Numbered from the stretch's first letter, positions 1 through 9,647 are shown. The stretch: DNA of 60,946 bases from Bacteroidales bacterium (GCA_021157585.1 JAGGWH010000040.1:1-60946); one strand, 5' to 3'. Made by a program: numbers and translations. Notes: generated by a model not told the origin, from the letters alone.

Positions 1-479
1 AGAAAATAACCGATGCCTACATGGATAAATCCTCCATAAATGCCAATAAAGAAAAACAACAGATATTGTTTCCAGCTTAACGATTTGTTTACCAAATCAG
101 TTTGTTCTTTGATTAGTTTTTGTGGATTGAAAAGGATGAAGACAAGCATTACCAACAGGATAACGCCCATTGCTTTTTCAAAAATGGCCTCGTTTAAATC
201 TACAGCAACAAAAGCTCCTAAAATAGAACCAACGGTAGCCGGAATAGCAAGTAAGAATCCTTTTTTACTGTCAAGAACACCTTGCTGTTTGAAACTCCCG
301 ACTCCTACAATATTTTGAATAGCAATTCCGATACGATTAGTGCCATTTGCCATTGCAGGCGATAAGCCCATAAGCATTAAAACAGATAATGATATTGTTG
401 ATCCTCCACCGGCTAAAGTGTTGATAAATCCAACAGTAATTCCGGCTATAACTAAAGCAAAAAAATCTATGAGGTTCAT
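1..479 (-). CDS. TauE/SafE-family sulfite exporter/permease, 3' end cut by window edge
   Basis: Reading the minus strand from an ATG at 479 gives about 159 residues before the window ends, so the C-terminal part is missing. The protein is hydrophobic. It carries a GGGSTIS stretch near residue 27 followed by MANGTNRIGI, the N-terminal signature of TauE/SafE (DUF81) permeases, and a second membrane repeat begins at the edge. Family members export sulfite, sulfoacetate or related small anions, but the substrate cannot be read from sequence. It diverges from the arsC-like gene at 621, with 141 bases between them. I am confident of the family and not of the substrate. Confidence 0.85.
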   Translation of the reverse strand, partial: MNLIDFFALVIAGITVGFINTLAGGGSTISLSVLMLMGLSPAMANGTNRIGIAIQNIVGVGSFKQQGVLDSKKGFLLAIPATVGSILGAFVAVDLNEAIFEKAMGVILLVMLVFILFNPQKLIKEQTDLVNKSLSWKQYLLFFFIGIYGGFIHVGIGYF

Positions 480-583
480 ATGTTATTTTTTGCAAACATA
501 AATAAAATTAAAAAACTGATTTATTTATAATCTAAAACCAACATATATTATCAAATTTATTCATTATCAAGATGATTATTTTA

Positions 584-591
584 TAATTTTG
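584..591 (+). promoter_or_regulatory. candidate -7 box TAnnTTTG upstream of the arsC-like gene
   Basis: TAATTTTG matches the Bacteroidota -7 consensus TAnnTTTG and lies about 30 bases before the ATG at 621. No clear -33 TTTG is visible at the usual distance. Confidence 0.45.
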
Positions 592-620
592 ATGTCTTAG
601 ATTGAAGAAATCCTATTATT

Positions 621-965
621 ATGATTGCAATTTACCATAATTCAAGATGTAAAAAATCACGTGCCGGACTTCAGGCTTTAAAAAATTTTACCGATAATTT
701 TGAAATAAAGCAATATTTAAAGGATGATCCGTTTACCGTTGAAACTTTTACAGATGTTTTACGGAAATTAGGGAAGAGTCCTCAAGAAATGATTCGTAAG
801 CAAGAGGCTGTTTATAAGTCAGATTATAAAGCCAAGAGCTTTACCGATGCTGAATGGATAGAGATTATGGTTAAAAACCCTAAGTTGATTCATCGTCCAA
901 TAATTATTAAAGATGATAAAGCCGTTCTTGGTGATCCTGCAGAAAATGTTGGAAAGTTATTTTAA
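621..965 (+). CDS. ArsC/Spx-family thioredoxin-fold protein (arsenate reductase-like)
   Basis: This 114-residue protein has the length and fold signature of the ArsC/Spx/YffB family. The N-terminal strand leads into RCKKSR with Cys10 and Ser13, the CxxS active site of glutaredoxin-dependent ArsC rather than the CxxC of Spx. HRPIIIK near residue 91 is the family's C-terminal motif, and its Arg is an oxyanion-binding candidate. No arsenic efflux or ArsR gene is adjacent, so an arsenate role is not supported by context, and a general thiol-redox role is equally possible. fumC starts 32 bases downstream on the same strand and may be cotranscribed. Confidence 0.85.
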   Translation: MIAIYHNSRCKKSRAGLQALKNFTDNFEIKQYLKDDPFTVETFTDVLRKLGKSPQEMIRKQEAVYKSDYKAKSFTDAEWIEIMVKNPKLIHRPIIIKDDKAVLGDPAENVGKLF

Positions 966-997
966 ATGAATACGTAAACTAATAAACATATAAGATA

Positions 998-2392
998 ATG
1001 GAATATAGAATAGAAAAAGACACTATGGGCGATGTTCAGGTACCTGCCGATAAATATTGGGGTGCTCAAACGCAACGTTCTAAAATGAATTTTAAAATTG
1101 GTGATGAAGGTTCAATGCCAAGAGAAATTATTGATGCTTTTGCATATTTGAAAAAAGCAGCTGCACTTTCTAATGCTGAATTGGGTGGTTTAGCCCGTGA
1201 AAAAGCAGATTTGATTGCAAAAGTTGCAGATGAGATTTTAGCCGGTAAATTATATGATAATTTTCCATTAGTTATTTGGCAGACAGGTTCGGGAACTCAA
1301 TCTAATATGAATGTAAACGAGGTTATTTCTAATCGCGCTCACGTATTGGCAGGAAATAAATTAGGTGAAGGCACAAAGATGATTCATCCTAATGATGATG
1401 TGAATAAATCGCAGTCTTCAAACGACACTTTCCCAACAGCTATGCATATTGCCGCTTATAAAATGATTATGGAAATAACTATTCCCGGAGTTAAACATTT
1501 GCGCGATGCTATTGATAAAAAAGCCAAAGAATTTAAAGATATTGTAAAAACTGGTCGTACACATTGGATGGATGCAACTCCTTTAACTCTTGGACAAGAA
1601 TTTTCGGGTTATGTTTCTCAACTCGATCATGGATTGGCTGCCTTAGAAGCTACTTTAGATCATTTGTCGGAATTGGCTTTAGGTGGAACCGCAGTAGGAA
1701 CAGGTTTAAATACTCCAAAAGGATATGATGTAAATGTAGCGGCTAAAATTTCTGAACTAACCGGATATAAATTTAAGACAGCTCCAAATAAATTCGAAGC
1801 TTTATCGGCTCACGATGCTGTTGTAGAAACATCAGGTGCTTTAAAAGTGTTGGCAGTAAGCTTAATGCATATTGCTAATAATGTACGTTATTTAGCTTCC
1901 GGTCCTCGTTGTAGTATTGGAGAGGTAAACCTTCCTGCTAATGAACCAGGATCTTCTATTATGCCGGGAAAAGTTAATCCTACTCAAAATGAAGCTTTGA
2001 CAATGGTTTGTGCACAGGTTATTGGTAACGATGCTGCTATTGCCGTTGGTGGTATGCAAGGCCATTATCAATTAAATGTGTTTAAACCTGTAATGATTTC
2101 AAATTTATTGCAGTCGGCTCGTTTATTAGGTGATGCTTGTGTTTCTTTTGCTGATAACGCAATAGCTGGAGCAGAGGCTAACTTGAAAAACATTCAACAT
2201 AATCTTGAAAGTTCTTTGATGTTAGTTACAGCTTTAAATACACATATTGGATATGAAAAGGCTGCTAAAATTGCTAAAAAAGCACATGCAGAAGGAACAA
2301 CTCTTCGTGAAGCAACTTTGGAATTAGGCTATCTTAGCGATGAAGAATTTACAGAAATTGTTGACCCTAAAAAAATGTTAGGACATAGTTAG
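998..2392 (+). CDS. fumC: fumarate hydratase class II
   Basis: This 464-residue protein is full length for class II fumarases, which reversibly hydrate fumarate to L-malate in the TCA cycle or in reductive fumarate/succinate fermentation. The superfamily signature [11 protein letters not shown] is intact near residue 318. [14 protein letters not shown] near residue 96 and [16 protein letters not shown] near residue 187 supply the other active-site regions. Fumarase is distinguished from aspartase by the overall sequence, although the two are homologous. It follows the ArsC-like gene by 32 bases and ends at a strong rho-independent terminator. Confidence 0.95.
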   Translation: MEYRIEKDTMGDVQVPADKYWGAQTQRSKMNFKIGDEGSMPREIIDAFAYLKKAAALSNAELGGLAREKADLIAKVADEILAGKLYDNFPLVIWQTGSGTQSNMNVNEVISNRAHVLAGNKLGEGTKMIHPNDDVNKSQSSNDTFPTAMHIAAYKMIMEITIPGVKHLRDAIDKKAKEFKDIVKTGRTHWMDATPLTLGQEFSGYVSQLDHGLAALEATLDHLSELALGGTAVGTGLNTPKGYDVNVAAKISELTGYKFKTAPNKFEALSAHDAVVETSGALKVLAVSLMHIANNVRYLASGPRCSIGEVNLPANEPGSSIMPGKVNPTQNEALTMVCAQVIGNDAAIAVGGMQGHYQLNVFKPVMISNLLQSARLLGDACVSFADNAIAGAEANLKNIQHNLESSLMLVTALNTHIGYEKAAKIAKKAHAEGTTLREATLELGYLSDEEFTEIVDPKKMLGHS

Positions 2393-2414
2393 TAATAAAA
2401 CCCTTTTTTTTAAT

Positions 2415-2451
2415 AAGCCCGCTCTAATTTATTTTGGGGTGGGCTTTTTTT
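2415..2451 (+). terminator. rho-independent terminator of fumC
   Basis: AAGCCC at 2415-2420 pairs with GGGCTT at 2441-2446. The stem extends inward through G-C and G-U pairs and is followed by a T-run. Confidence 0.85.
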
Positions 2452-2486
2452 ATATAGAGAAACTTTTGTGAAACTATTTGGATATC

Positions 2487-2510
2487 ATTCTGAGCACTCG
2501 CGAGGAATCT
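2487..2510. repeat. copy of a dispersed degenerate intergenic motif
   Basis: The 24-base segment begins ATTCTGAGC and ends GAGGAATCT. A related segment with the same two ends lies at 16761-16783. Both sit in gene-free DNA just past the 3' end of a minus-strand gene. It may be a remnant of a small palindromic repeat family. Confidence 0.4.
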
Positions 2511-2591
2511 ATAAATAATTATTTATTAGCAATTTATATTCTTTACTTAATTTAGAGCTTAGGGAGGAATTAAAAAGAATTTTACAAAAGT

Positions 2592-3470
2592 TTAAAGTGT
2601 TAATATCCACGCGCCCTTAAATTTTTGAGCATATTTTTTCAAAGATCTATCAGCTTCTTTTTTATTTGTAAAATAATCTATTGCAACACGGAATTTATTG
2701 GCTGTTTCAACTAAAATAGCTTTTGGATAACCCATTTCTTTGTAACTTCTTACCGCATTTACCCCGTCTTTTTTATTTTTATAACTGCCAATTGTAATAT
2801 AATAAACAGGGTTTTCTGTAGATTGTTCCTGAGTATTTTTGGCTTTATATTCGGGCGAAGCATTATTCAATACCTGAATAGATGTCCCACATACGGGCGT
2901 ACTAACCTCATAGTCTATACCTTCTCCCAGCCAAACTACAGCATAACCATCTTCAATTCCGATTCCAATAGCTTTCCACGATTTATTTTCCCATTGCCCA
3001 CGATTAATCAGTAAGTCGGCACTAATTTTATTTTCTCGCCAAAAACTTAAAATCTGTCGAGGTGAATTTTCTACATTAGACCAATAGGTAATTTCGTATG
3101 CTTCAGATGAGTAGCCGATAATCTCTTTGGCTTTAAATTTTATATTATTCTTTTTTGATTGTTCTGAAGGAAAGCAGATGGGTTTCCATCGCCCTTTATC
3201 CGACCATGAATGCATATTGCAAATGGTATCAGGATTAAAATTTACTGATAAATCGCGTGCATGCGTAATAGCAACATAACTTAAAGACTTTGATAGTGCA
3301 ATTTGAGGAAGGGCAAAAGCTTTTCGGTAATCGTTTATTAATTGATATAATTGATATTCTTCAGTACTAATACAAAAATCATCAGGGATAGTATCTGTTT
3401 GGGCTAATGTTTTGGTGTTGACTATGAACAATCCAATACTTAAAAATAAAAAGAAAACAATTTTTTTCAT
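2592..3470 (-). CDS. secreted CAP-domain protein with C-terminal SPOR domain
   Basis: This 292-residue protein has an N-terminal signal peptide (about residues 1-23, ending TLAQ). Residues about 38-185 form a CAP/SCP domain, with THARDL and NMHSWSD resembling its two conserved motifs. The last ~75 residues, from YYITIGSYKNK to the end, form a SPOR domain, the module that binds glycan strands lacking stem peptides in septal peptidoglycan. The pairing suggests an envelope protein anchored to peptidoglycan. Bacterial CAP domains have no single known activity, so none is assigned. The gene converges on fumC. Confidence 0.8.
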   Translation of the reverse strand: MKKIVFFLFLSIGLFIVNTKTLAQTDTIPDDFCISTEEYQLYQLINDYRKAFALPQIALSKSLSYVAITHARDLSVNFNPDTICNMHSWSDKGRWKPICFPSEQSKKNNIKFKAKEIIGYSSEAYEITYWSNVENSPRQILSFWRENKISADLLINRGQWENKSWKAIGIGIEDGYAVVWLGEGIDYEVSTPVCGTSIQVLNNASPEYKAKNTQEQSTENPVYYITIGSYKNKKDGVNAVRSYKEMGYPKAILVETANKFRVAIDYFTNKKEADRSLKKYAQKFKGAWILTL

Positions 3471-3584
3471 CTGTTTATATTTTTGTATTCCGCTTATTAT
3501 TTGTTCTGATTCTTTAAAATGTATTTTAGTTTCAAATTTCAGAACTAAGTTTATAAGCCCAAACGTTTAAACTAATCATTATTA

Positions 3585-4394
3585 TTACCAACTTCCTCCG
3601 GCACCGCCGCCTCCGAAGCCGCCGCCTCCGAAGCCGCCAAAACCGCCGCCTCCAAAGCTTCCTCCTCCGGAATTAAAATTACTCCATCCGCTACTGCTTC
3701 TTCCGCCACCCATCATACTTCCTAAAAACATCATAGTCAGTAGGGAGGATGAATTGCTTCTGCTTCCGTAGCCTGTTGGTCTGTTTCGACCTTTCATAGT
3801 AAATAGTATAAATATTATAATGAAAAAGAAAAACGGAATAAGCCCTGCAATATCGCCACCTTTACTTTGAGCATATTGATCTGCTGTATATTCTCCGGTA
3901 GTTATATTTATTAGTATTTTACTTGCTTTAGCAAAACCTGAATAATAATCTCCGATTTTAAACTCAGGTATCATTTCATATTCTACAATTTGTTTGGCAA
4001 CAGCGTCAGGGACAACGCCTTCAAGCCCATATCCAACAGCAATATACGCTTCGCCTTTTGAACTTGTTGTTTTGGGTTTGACTAAAATTAAAATGCCATT
4101 GTCTTTACCTTTTTGTCCGATGCCCCATTTGTGAGCTAATTCAACGGCATATTGTGCTTTATCTAAGCCTTGTAAATCGGGAACTGTTACCAAAACAATT
4201 TGAGTAGAGCTTTGATAAGAAAACTGCGAAAGCTGGTTGAACAACATTTTTTCTTGTTGAGCAGTTAACACATCTGCAAAATCATTTACAGGACTGGCCG
4301 GCTCGGGTTTTGTTGGAAACTGACCAAAAATATTAATTGAAATACCGATTAATAAAAATAGCGTAGCTAAGCCGGATTTAGATATTATTTTCAT
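3585..4394 (-). CDS. TPM-domain membrane protein (YgcG-like) with Gly-rich tail
   Basis: About 269 residues from the ATG at 4394, which follows the upstream gene's stop by one base and begins a good signal peptide (MKIISKSGL). A longer ATG start at 4418 overlaps the upstream gene and would spoil the signal. Residues about 30-170 form a TPM (formerly DUF477) domain, including VNDFADVL and a QIVLVTVPDL strand. One transmembrane helix follows (IPFFFFIIIFILF), and the last ~35 residues are almost all Gly, Phe and Ser, ending GGSW. The order lemA-TPM-TPM is a common Bacteroidota operon thought to act at the membrane. TPM domains have been linked to photosystem repair and phosphatase activity, but the function here is unknown. 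Confidence 0.8.
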   Translation of the reverse strand: MKIISKSGLATLFLLIGISINIFGQFPTKPEPASPVNDFADVLTAQQEKMLFNQLSQFSYQSSTQIVLVTVPDLQGLDKAQYAVELAHKWGIGQKGKDNGILILVKPKTTSSKGEAYIAVGYGLEGVVPDAVAKQIVEYEMIPEFKIGDYYSGFAKASKILINITTGEYTADQYAQSKGGDIAGLIPFFFFIIIFILFTMKGRNRPTGYGSRSNSSSLLTMMFLGSMMGGGRSSSGWSNFNSGGGSFGGGGFGGFGGGGFGGGGAGGSW

Positions 4395-4395
4395 A

Positions 4396-4839
4396 TTATT
4401 TACCAAAAGAAATTTCATCGCTTAATTCGTTTTTATCGTCAGATTGATGTGGAAAATGCTCTTTAAGTTGTTGCCCTGCTTTGATAATTCCTTGTGATAG
4501 ACCACCAACAAAATCGCCTTTTAAAAATGTTTGTTGAACTTCCTCTTTAATTTCGTCCCAGAAATTTTCCGGTACTTTTTGATTAATTCCAACATCGCCG
4601 ATTATAGCAAACTTCTTACTTTTTACAGCAAGGTAAAAAAGTACTCCGTTGCGTAATTCTGTTTTATGCATTTTAAGTTTAGCAAAAGTATAAGAAGCGC
4701 AGTCAAGAACATCTTTTTCACACTTATTTTCGATATGTACGCGGATTTCTCCGGAACTGGCTAATTCTGCGTCGGCGATAGCCTGCATAATTTTCTGTTT
4801 TTCTTCTTTGCTGAAGAATGTTAATGCGAGTTTACTCAT
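4396..4839 (-). CDS. small soluble TPM-domain protein
   Basis: This 147-residue protein is essentially a single TPM domain without a signal peptide or membrane segment. Motifs include SGEIRVHIENKCEKDVLD and NGVLFYLAVKSKKFAIIGD. It is the middle gene of the operon lemA (4851-5441), this gene, then the larger TPM protein. Spacings are 11 bases upstream and 1 base downstream, so the three are probably translated from one message. This domain is predicted to be cytoplasmic, while its larger neighbour presents a related domain outside the membrane. Confidence 0.8.
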   Translation of the reverse strand: MSKLALTFFSKEEKQKIMQAIADAELASSGEIRVHIENKCEKDVLDCASYTFAKLKMHKTELRNGVLFYLAVKSKKFAIIGDVGINQKVPENFWDEIKEEVQQTFLKGDFVGGLSQGIIKAGQQLKEHFPHQSDDKNELSDEISFGK

Positions 4840-4850
4840 AGTGCTAACAG

Positions 4851-5441
4851 TTAAAATTCAACTTTTGGAGCTGTTTCTGCTCCTTGAGCAGCTTGAAAAT
4901 AGGCTTTTTCATCGAAATTGAACATGCCTGCAAATAAGTTATTTGGAAATGTTTTGATACTTACATTATAGTTTCTTGCGGCATCGTTGAAGCGTTTACG
5001 CTCAACAGAGATTCTATTTTCAGTACCCTCAAGTTGTGCTTGTAATTCCATAAAATTCTGATTTGCTTTCAAATCGGGGTATTTTTCTACAACCACCATC
5101 AAACGAGATAAAGCAGAACTTAATCCGTCTTGAGCTTGTTGAAACTGCTGTAGTTGAGCTGCATTCATGTTTCCGGCATTAATAGTTGTTGATGTTGCTT
5201 TTGCACGTGCTTTTACTACTCCTTCAAGAGTTTCTTGCTCGTGGGTAGCATAACCTTTTACAGTTGCAACTAAATTGGGAATTAAATCGGCTCGGCGTTG
5301 GTATACATTCTCCACTTGTGCCCATTGAGCATCTACAACTTCGGAGCCGGAAACCATATTATTGTAAGTATTTTTTACTGAAGAATAGCCGAGAAAGATT
5401 AAAACTACGACTACTATTAAAACTATCCAAGATTTTTTCAT
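4851..5441 (-). CDS. lemA: LemA family protein
   Basis: LemA proteins have one N-terminal transmembrane helix and a coiled helical domain. This one begins MKKSWIVLIVVVV and continues with the family hallmarks VDAQWAQVENVYQRRADLIPN and FPNNLFAGMFNF. I chose the ATG at 5441 (196 residues). A longer ATG start at 5492 would add 17 residues that fall across the htpG terminator and ahead of a -7-like box at 5469-5476, so it is unlikely. It is the first gene of the lemA-TPM-TPM operon. The molecular role is unknown. Confidence 0.9.
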   Translation of the reverse strand: MKKSWIVLIVVVVLIFLGYSSVKNTYNNMVSGSEVVDAQWAQVENVYQRRADLIPNLVATVKGYATHEQETLEGVVKARAKATSTTINAGNMNAAQLQQFQQAQDGLSSALSRLMVVVEKYPDLKANQNFMELQAQLEGTENRISVERKRFNDAARNYNVSIKTFPNNLFAGMFNFDEKAYFQAAQGAETAPKVEF

Positions 5442-5468
5442 AGTGTTCTGATTATTTAAATTGAAATA

Positions 5469-5476
5469 TAAAGATA
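5469..5476 (-). promoter_or_regulatory. candidate -7 box for lemA operon
   Basis: The minus strand reads TATCTTTA, one mismatch from TAnnTTTG, about 28 bases before the lemA ATG at 5441 and directly after the htpG terminator. Confidence 0.4.
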
Positions 5477-5540
5477 CAAAAAAGGCTGTCAAACCTTTGT
5501 GTTTTAATTAAAAAACCAAAAATACGGGTCTAACAGCCTT
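5477..5540 (-). terminator. terminator of htpG
   Basis: On the minus strand AAGGCTGT (5540-5533) pairs with ACAGCCTT (5489-5482), followed by a T-run. The loop of about 43 bases is long and may fold internally. Confidence 0.6.
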
Positions 5541-5545
5541 GCTAA

Positions 5546-7453
5546 TTATTTTATTAACGTAAAACTACGTTTAATGAAATCTGCTAATTCTTTTCCTTTT
5601 AGCAGGTTTTGCGAAAGCATTGCCAAATCATACATTTGAGTAATTAAAGCGGCTTGCTTTTTCTCGTCTTTTTCTTCTAAAAGATTTCCAACAAGATTAT
5701 GGTTGGTGTTTACAACCAAATTATAAGAATCAGGTAAATTACCCATTCCCATCATACCGCCGCCGCCAAGTTTTTCCATATCTTTCATACGGCGCATAAA
5801 CTCGCTTTGGGTAATCATAAATGGTTGCTCGTTTTCGCTTAGTGCTTCAAAAACAACGGTAAATTTGGTTTTATCAATATTGCCTTCGATGATTGGCTTC
5901 AAGCTTTCTTTTTGCTTATCATCCAATTTTGAAGGAATTTCTTCGTCCTTAGCAATTAGTTTATCGATAGTATCCGCATCAACACGTTTGAATTGAACAT
6001 CGGTTAATTTCTGTTCCAAAGTATTTACAAAATGATTGTCTAAAACGCCATCCATTTCCAACACATCGTAACCACGGTCTTTAGCCGATTGAATAAAATT
6101 ATATTGTTCATCAACATTATTAGCGTATAGATAAACAATTTTTTTGTCTTTATCGATTTGTGAATCTTTTACCTGCTCTTTGTATTCCTCTAAAGTGAAG
6201 TATTTGCCCTCGGTATTTTTTAATAAGGCAAATTTTTCAGCCCTGCTGTAGAATTTTTCATCGGAAAGCATTCCGTATTCAATAAATACTTTAATGTCAT
6301 CCCATTTTTTCTCAAATTCTTCGCGATTGTTTTTGAATAACTCCTCTAGTTTATCAGCTACTTTTTTGCTGATATGATTAGCAATCTTTTTTACTGCTCC
6401 ATCGCTTTGCAGATAAGAACGAGAAACGTTTAGAGGAATATCCGGCGAATCGATAACGCCATGTAAAAGAGTAAGAAACTCCGGAACAACACCTTCTACG
6501 GAATCGGTAATAAATACCTGATTACTGTATAGTTGAATTTTGTCTTTTTGAACCTCGAGATTCTTTTTTAATTTGGGGAAATAAAGAATACCGGTAAGAT
6601 TAAAAGGATAATCTACATTAAGATGAATCTGAAATAGAGGTTCATCAAAGTTCATTGGATAGAGCTCGCGATAAAAATCTTTGTAATCTTTATCTTCTAA
6701 ATCGGCTGGAGCTTTTTTCCAAATTGGATTAGGGTTATTAATGATACGATCTTTTTCAACTTCTTTATATACATCGTTACCGTCTTTGTCTTTCTCTCCT
6801 TCAACTTTTTCTTGAGTTTTTTCTGTTCCAAATTTAATAGGAATAGGCATAAACTTATTGTACTTATTTAGAAGCTCAAGGATTTTATGTTCTGATAAAA
6901 ATTCTTTGCTGTCTTCGGAAATATGCAGAATAATGTCTGTTCCTCTGCTTTTCTTATCAATTTCTTCTATAGTGTAATTTGGGCTGCCATCGCATATCCA
7001 TTTTACAGCTTTTGTTGAACCTCCTTTTTTGTAGGTCTTGCTATGAATTTCTACATTATCAGAAACCATAAATGAAGAGTAGAATCCTAAACCAAACTTA
7101 CCGATAATTGCATTTTTTTCCGATTCGGTTTTTGTTTTGAATTTTTTCACAAACTCTTCTGCTCCGGAAAAAGCAATTTGATTGATATATTTATCAACCT
7201 CTTCGGCAGTCATACCAATACCTTTATCTCGGATAGTAAGTGTTTTGGCTTTTTCGTCTAAAATAATCTCAACGGTAATGTCGCCAAGTTCATCTTTAAA
7301 TTTTCCTAATGAAGCCAATGTTTTTAGCTTTTGTGTTGCATCAACAGCATTGGAAACAAGCTCACGAAGAAATATTTCGTGATCTGAATAGAGAAATTTC
7401 TTGATAACCGGAAATATATTTTCCGTTTGTACATTAATTTGTCCTTTTTGCAT
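5546..7453 (-). CDS. htpG: molecular chaperone HtpG (bacterial Hsp90)
   Basis: This 635-residue protein matches the length of bacterial Hsp90. The N-terminal GHKL ATPase domain (about 1-215) shows ELVSNAVDA near residue 30, DKGIGMT near residue 77, and GKFGLGFYS near residue 118 (ATP lid). The middle domain (about 230-500) contains SRSYLQSD with the Arg that contacts the ATP gamma-phosphate. The C-terminal dimerisation domain carries a Gly/Met-rich loop near residue 565. It folds and remodels client proteins in the cytoplasm. It is a single-gene unit with its own terminator. Confidence 0.97.
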   Translation of the reverse strand: MQKGQINVQTENIFPVIKKFLYSDHEIFLRELVSNAVDATQKLKTLASLGKFKDELGDITVEIILDEKAKTLTIRDKGIGMTAEEVDKYINQIAFSGAEEFVKKFKTKTESEKNAIIGKFGLGFYSSFMVSDNVEIHSKTYKKGGSTKAVKWICDGSPNYTIEEIDKKSRGTDIILHISEDSKEFLSEHKILELLNKYNKFMPIPIKFGTEKTQEKVEGEKDKDGNDVYKEVEKDRIINNPNPIWKKAPADLEDKDYKDFYRELYPMNFDEPLFQIHLNVDYPFNLTGILYFPKLKKNLEVQKDKIQLYSNQVFITDSVEGVVPEFLTLLHGVIDSPDIPLNVSRSYLQSDGAVKKIANHISKKVADKLEELFKNNREEFEKKWDDIKVFIEYGMLSDEKFYSRAEKFALLKNTEGKYFTLEEYKEQVKDSQIDKDKKIVYLYANNVDEQYNFIQSAKDRGYDVLEMDGVLDNHFVNTLEQKLTDVQFKRVDADTIDKLIAKDEEIPSKLDDKQKESLKPIIEGNIDKTKFTVVFEALSENEQPFMITQSEFMRRMKDMEKLGGGGMMGMGNLPDSYNLVVNTNHNLVGNLLEEKDEKKQAALITQMYDLAMLSQNLLKGKELADFIKRSFTLIK

Positions 7454-7532
7454 TTTATATATGGTTTTTAATTTCTTGATGCTCTATTCACAAATTTGAT
7501 ACCACTACTTTAATGCTGACAAATTGACAAAT

Positions 7533-7565
7533 AAAAAAGCCTGTTCACCAAAGGTGAACAGGCTT
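7533..7565 (-). terminator. strong terminator of the first LruC gene
   Basis: AAGCCTGTTCACC and its perfect complement GGTGAACAGGCTT form a 13-bp stem around a 3-base loop. On the minus strand it is followed by a T-run, placing it just past the stop at 7590. Confidence 0.92.
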
Positions 7566-7589
7566 GACATTGAAAACACTTCGTCCCTC

Positions 7590-9605
7590 CTAATCAACGA
7601 CTAAGTACGCATTATCTCTATAATCATCTTGGTCTTTATACCAATCAGTAAAATCGGCTCCTCCGGAAACAGCCCAAGAAGCAAATTTTGTGTATCCTTT
7701 ATTAATAGCGTTTTTCTCTTTAGGGAAAGTAAAATCATACAAAATATTTATTCCCCAAGGTAGATTAGTTGAATTTCTGTAATATCTACCGATAGAAGGA
7801 TTGCTATCATCATCAGCTGTTCCGAATAGTGAAGTATCCATAAGGTCGGTTGGTTCCATATCGGCAAAATGTACTTCTCTGCCTCTATCACCATCGATAA
7901 AAATAAATGGATTTAAACTTCCCATTTGATTATTTGCTATAGGTTGATGGTAATGCATTATTACTCGCATTTTCCCATCGTTTACATTTACATTTGCCCA
8001 AGCATCGTCAAAAACAATGATTACAGGTTTTGACTGGTTATTTTCTAAACCCTGACCGTTTAACGAAATCTTTCCTGTAGTTAAATTATAACCTGTTATT
8101 TCACTAATTACATTTGGATCTGCGTTAACTTCTATACCAAATCCATTTCTAAAAGATCCACCTACATTTTTAATAATAAAATCAAATATGGTTTCATAGA
8201 TTAATCCTGCACTATTGTAAACGTGAGTGAAACGATAATTTATAACTAAATCATTAAAATCGAAATCGCCAATATTGGGCCAAAGGTCTTCAAAAGCATA
8301 AGTTCCCAATCCATAAATTGAAGGGGTGTAAACGTTATAAGCACGGTTAGCATCATCGGGATATTCATCATAAAAATCGATAATTCCATCACCATCTGTA
8401 TCTGTAGTTGCTACTAAATCCTCATCTAAAGGCAGAGTTGCCAAATCAAAAATATAGTCAGAATATCCTTCAAAACGATTTTCCCAACCACCGGTTACAT
8501 CATCCATAATAAACAGTCTTCCTTGCGAAGATATATTTGAAGCCCACCACAACTCTTGATTAGAATCATAGGTTAAAGAATTTGGATAATTGGGTAAATT
8601 TTCTGCAGAAATTCGTGTTGCTGTAATATTTTTATTATCGGCGTACTCACAACGGTAAAGACCAGCCTCCGTAGAAAGAAACATATTTCCTTCAGCATCA
8701 AAAGTAAGGTCTCCTCCGTCTAAATCGTGTAATCCATTTACTTTGTAATAAGATAACATTTTTCCGTCTTTTGGATCTAGTTTTAGTACCCAATAATTAA
8801 AAGAATAATAAAGTAAACCATCATTAATATTATAACCCAAGCGTGGGCCGAAATATCCTACACTGCCTTGCCTTTCCCATTTATCATCCTCAATATCATA
8901 GGAATATAAATTATACGGCCTCCTAATTCCAATCGTATAAACAATTTCTTTTACAGGATCGATAGCACAAGTGTAACTACCACCCATATCACTTGGAAGA
9001 GAACTAACAATCTCCATATCTCCTGTTTCTGCATTTATTGTAAACAGGTCATCTCGATTAACACCATAAAGAATGTCAACAGATCCTGCTTTTAAGCTGG
9101 TGGAGCTAATGGTTTGATTAGGAGCTTCAAAAGTGGCAGACATCTTATTGCTGTTTATAGGTAATGTTAAAGTTGAGTAATCTGCCATATTATTTTTTAC
9201 TATAAATATAGAATCATAATAGGAAGGGATAGTTAAATTCAAATCGAAATTTGACGAACTTGTAATCTGCGTAAAAGCTAAATCACTCATAGCGTCCACC
9301 AGAACTCCAGATTGAGCAACGGGATCACCATCGTCACCCGTGGTGGTGGTAGATATATTTATTCCATCAGGATTATAGAGGTAAACATCATATTTCACTA
9401 AATCTTCGGTGGCTGATTTAAATCCACTGAAAGAGAGTGTAACTTCATCTGAAGTTTGAAAATTAAAATCGGCTGGAATATCTAAATCTAATAGACTAGT
9501 GTTAGGGTCGGTGGGGTCTACTGGATCTGGATCGAGTTCTTTGTGACAGCTACTTAAGCCAAAGGCTATAAAGAGAGCTAAGAAAAATGCATTTGTTCTT
9601 TTCAT
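7590..9605 (-). CDS. LruC-domain surface lipoprotein, copy 1
   Basis: From the ATG at 9605 the protein has 671 residues and opens with a lipoprotein signal (MKRTNAFFLALF, lipobox LSSC). A longer start at 9638 only adds 11 residues before the signal. The central region (about 190-400) looks like a six-bladed repeat sensor with short beta blades (VDILYGVNRDDLF, AIDPVKEIVYTIGI). Near residue 410 a calcium-loop-like TDTDGDGIIDFYDEYPDD introduces the C-terminal LruC/DUF4842 domain (FEDLWPNIGDFDFNDLVINY, GFGIEV). It is probably anchored in the outer membrane. The function is unknown. It is a tandem paralogue of the next gene. Confidence 0.85.
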   Translation of the reverse strand: MKRTNAFFLALFIAFGLSSCHKELDPDPVDPTDPNTSLLDLDIPADFNFQTSDEVTLSFSGFKSATEDLVKYDVYLYNPDGINISTTTTGDDGDPVAQSGVLVDAMSDLAFTQITSSSNFDLNLTIPSYYDSIFIVKNNMADYSTLTLPINSNKMSATFEAPNQTISSTSLKAGSVDILYGVNRDDLFTINAETGDMEIVSSLPSDMGGSYTCAIDPVKEIVYTIGIRRPYNLYSYDIEDDKWERQGSVGYFGPRLGYNINDGLLYYSFNYWVLKLDPKDGKMLSYYKVNGLHDLDGGDLTFDAEGNMFLSTEAGLYRCEYADNKNITATRISAENLPNYPNSLTYDSNQELWWASNISSQGRLFIMDDVTGGWENRFEGYSDYIFDLATLPLDEDLVATTDTDGDGIIDFYDEYPDDANRAYNVYTPSIYGLGTYAFEDLWPNIGDFDFNDLVINYRFTHVYNSAGLIYETIFDFIIKNVGGSFRNGFGIEVNADPNVISEITGYNLTTGKISLNGQGLENNQSKPVIIVFDDAWANVNVNDGKMRVIMHYHQPIANNQMGSLNPFIFIDGDRGREVHFADMEPTDLMDTSLFGTADDDSNPSIGRYYRNSTNLPWGINILYDFTFPKEKNAINKGYTKFASWAVSGGADFTDWYKDQDDYRDNAYLVVD

Positions 9606-9647
9606 GATGTGGTTGTTTAGGACAATTAATATTTTCAATAATCACCA

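Noticed and set aside
621-965. Arsenic resistance operon
   Set aside because: No arsR, arsB or acr3 is adjacent, and fumC follows instead.
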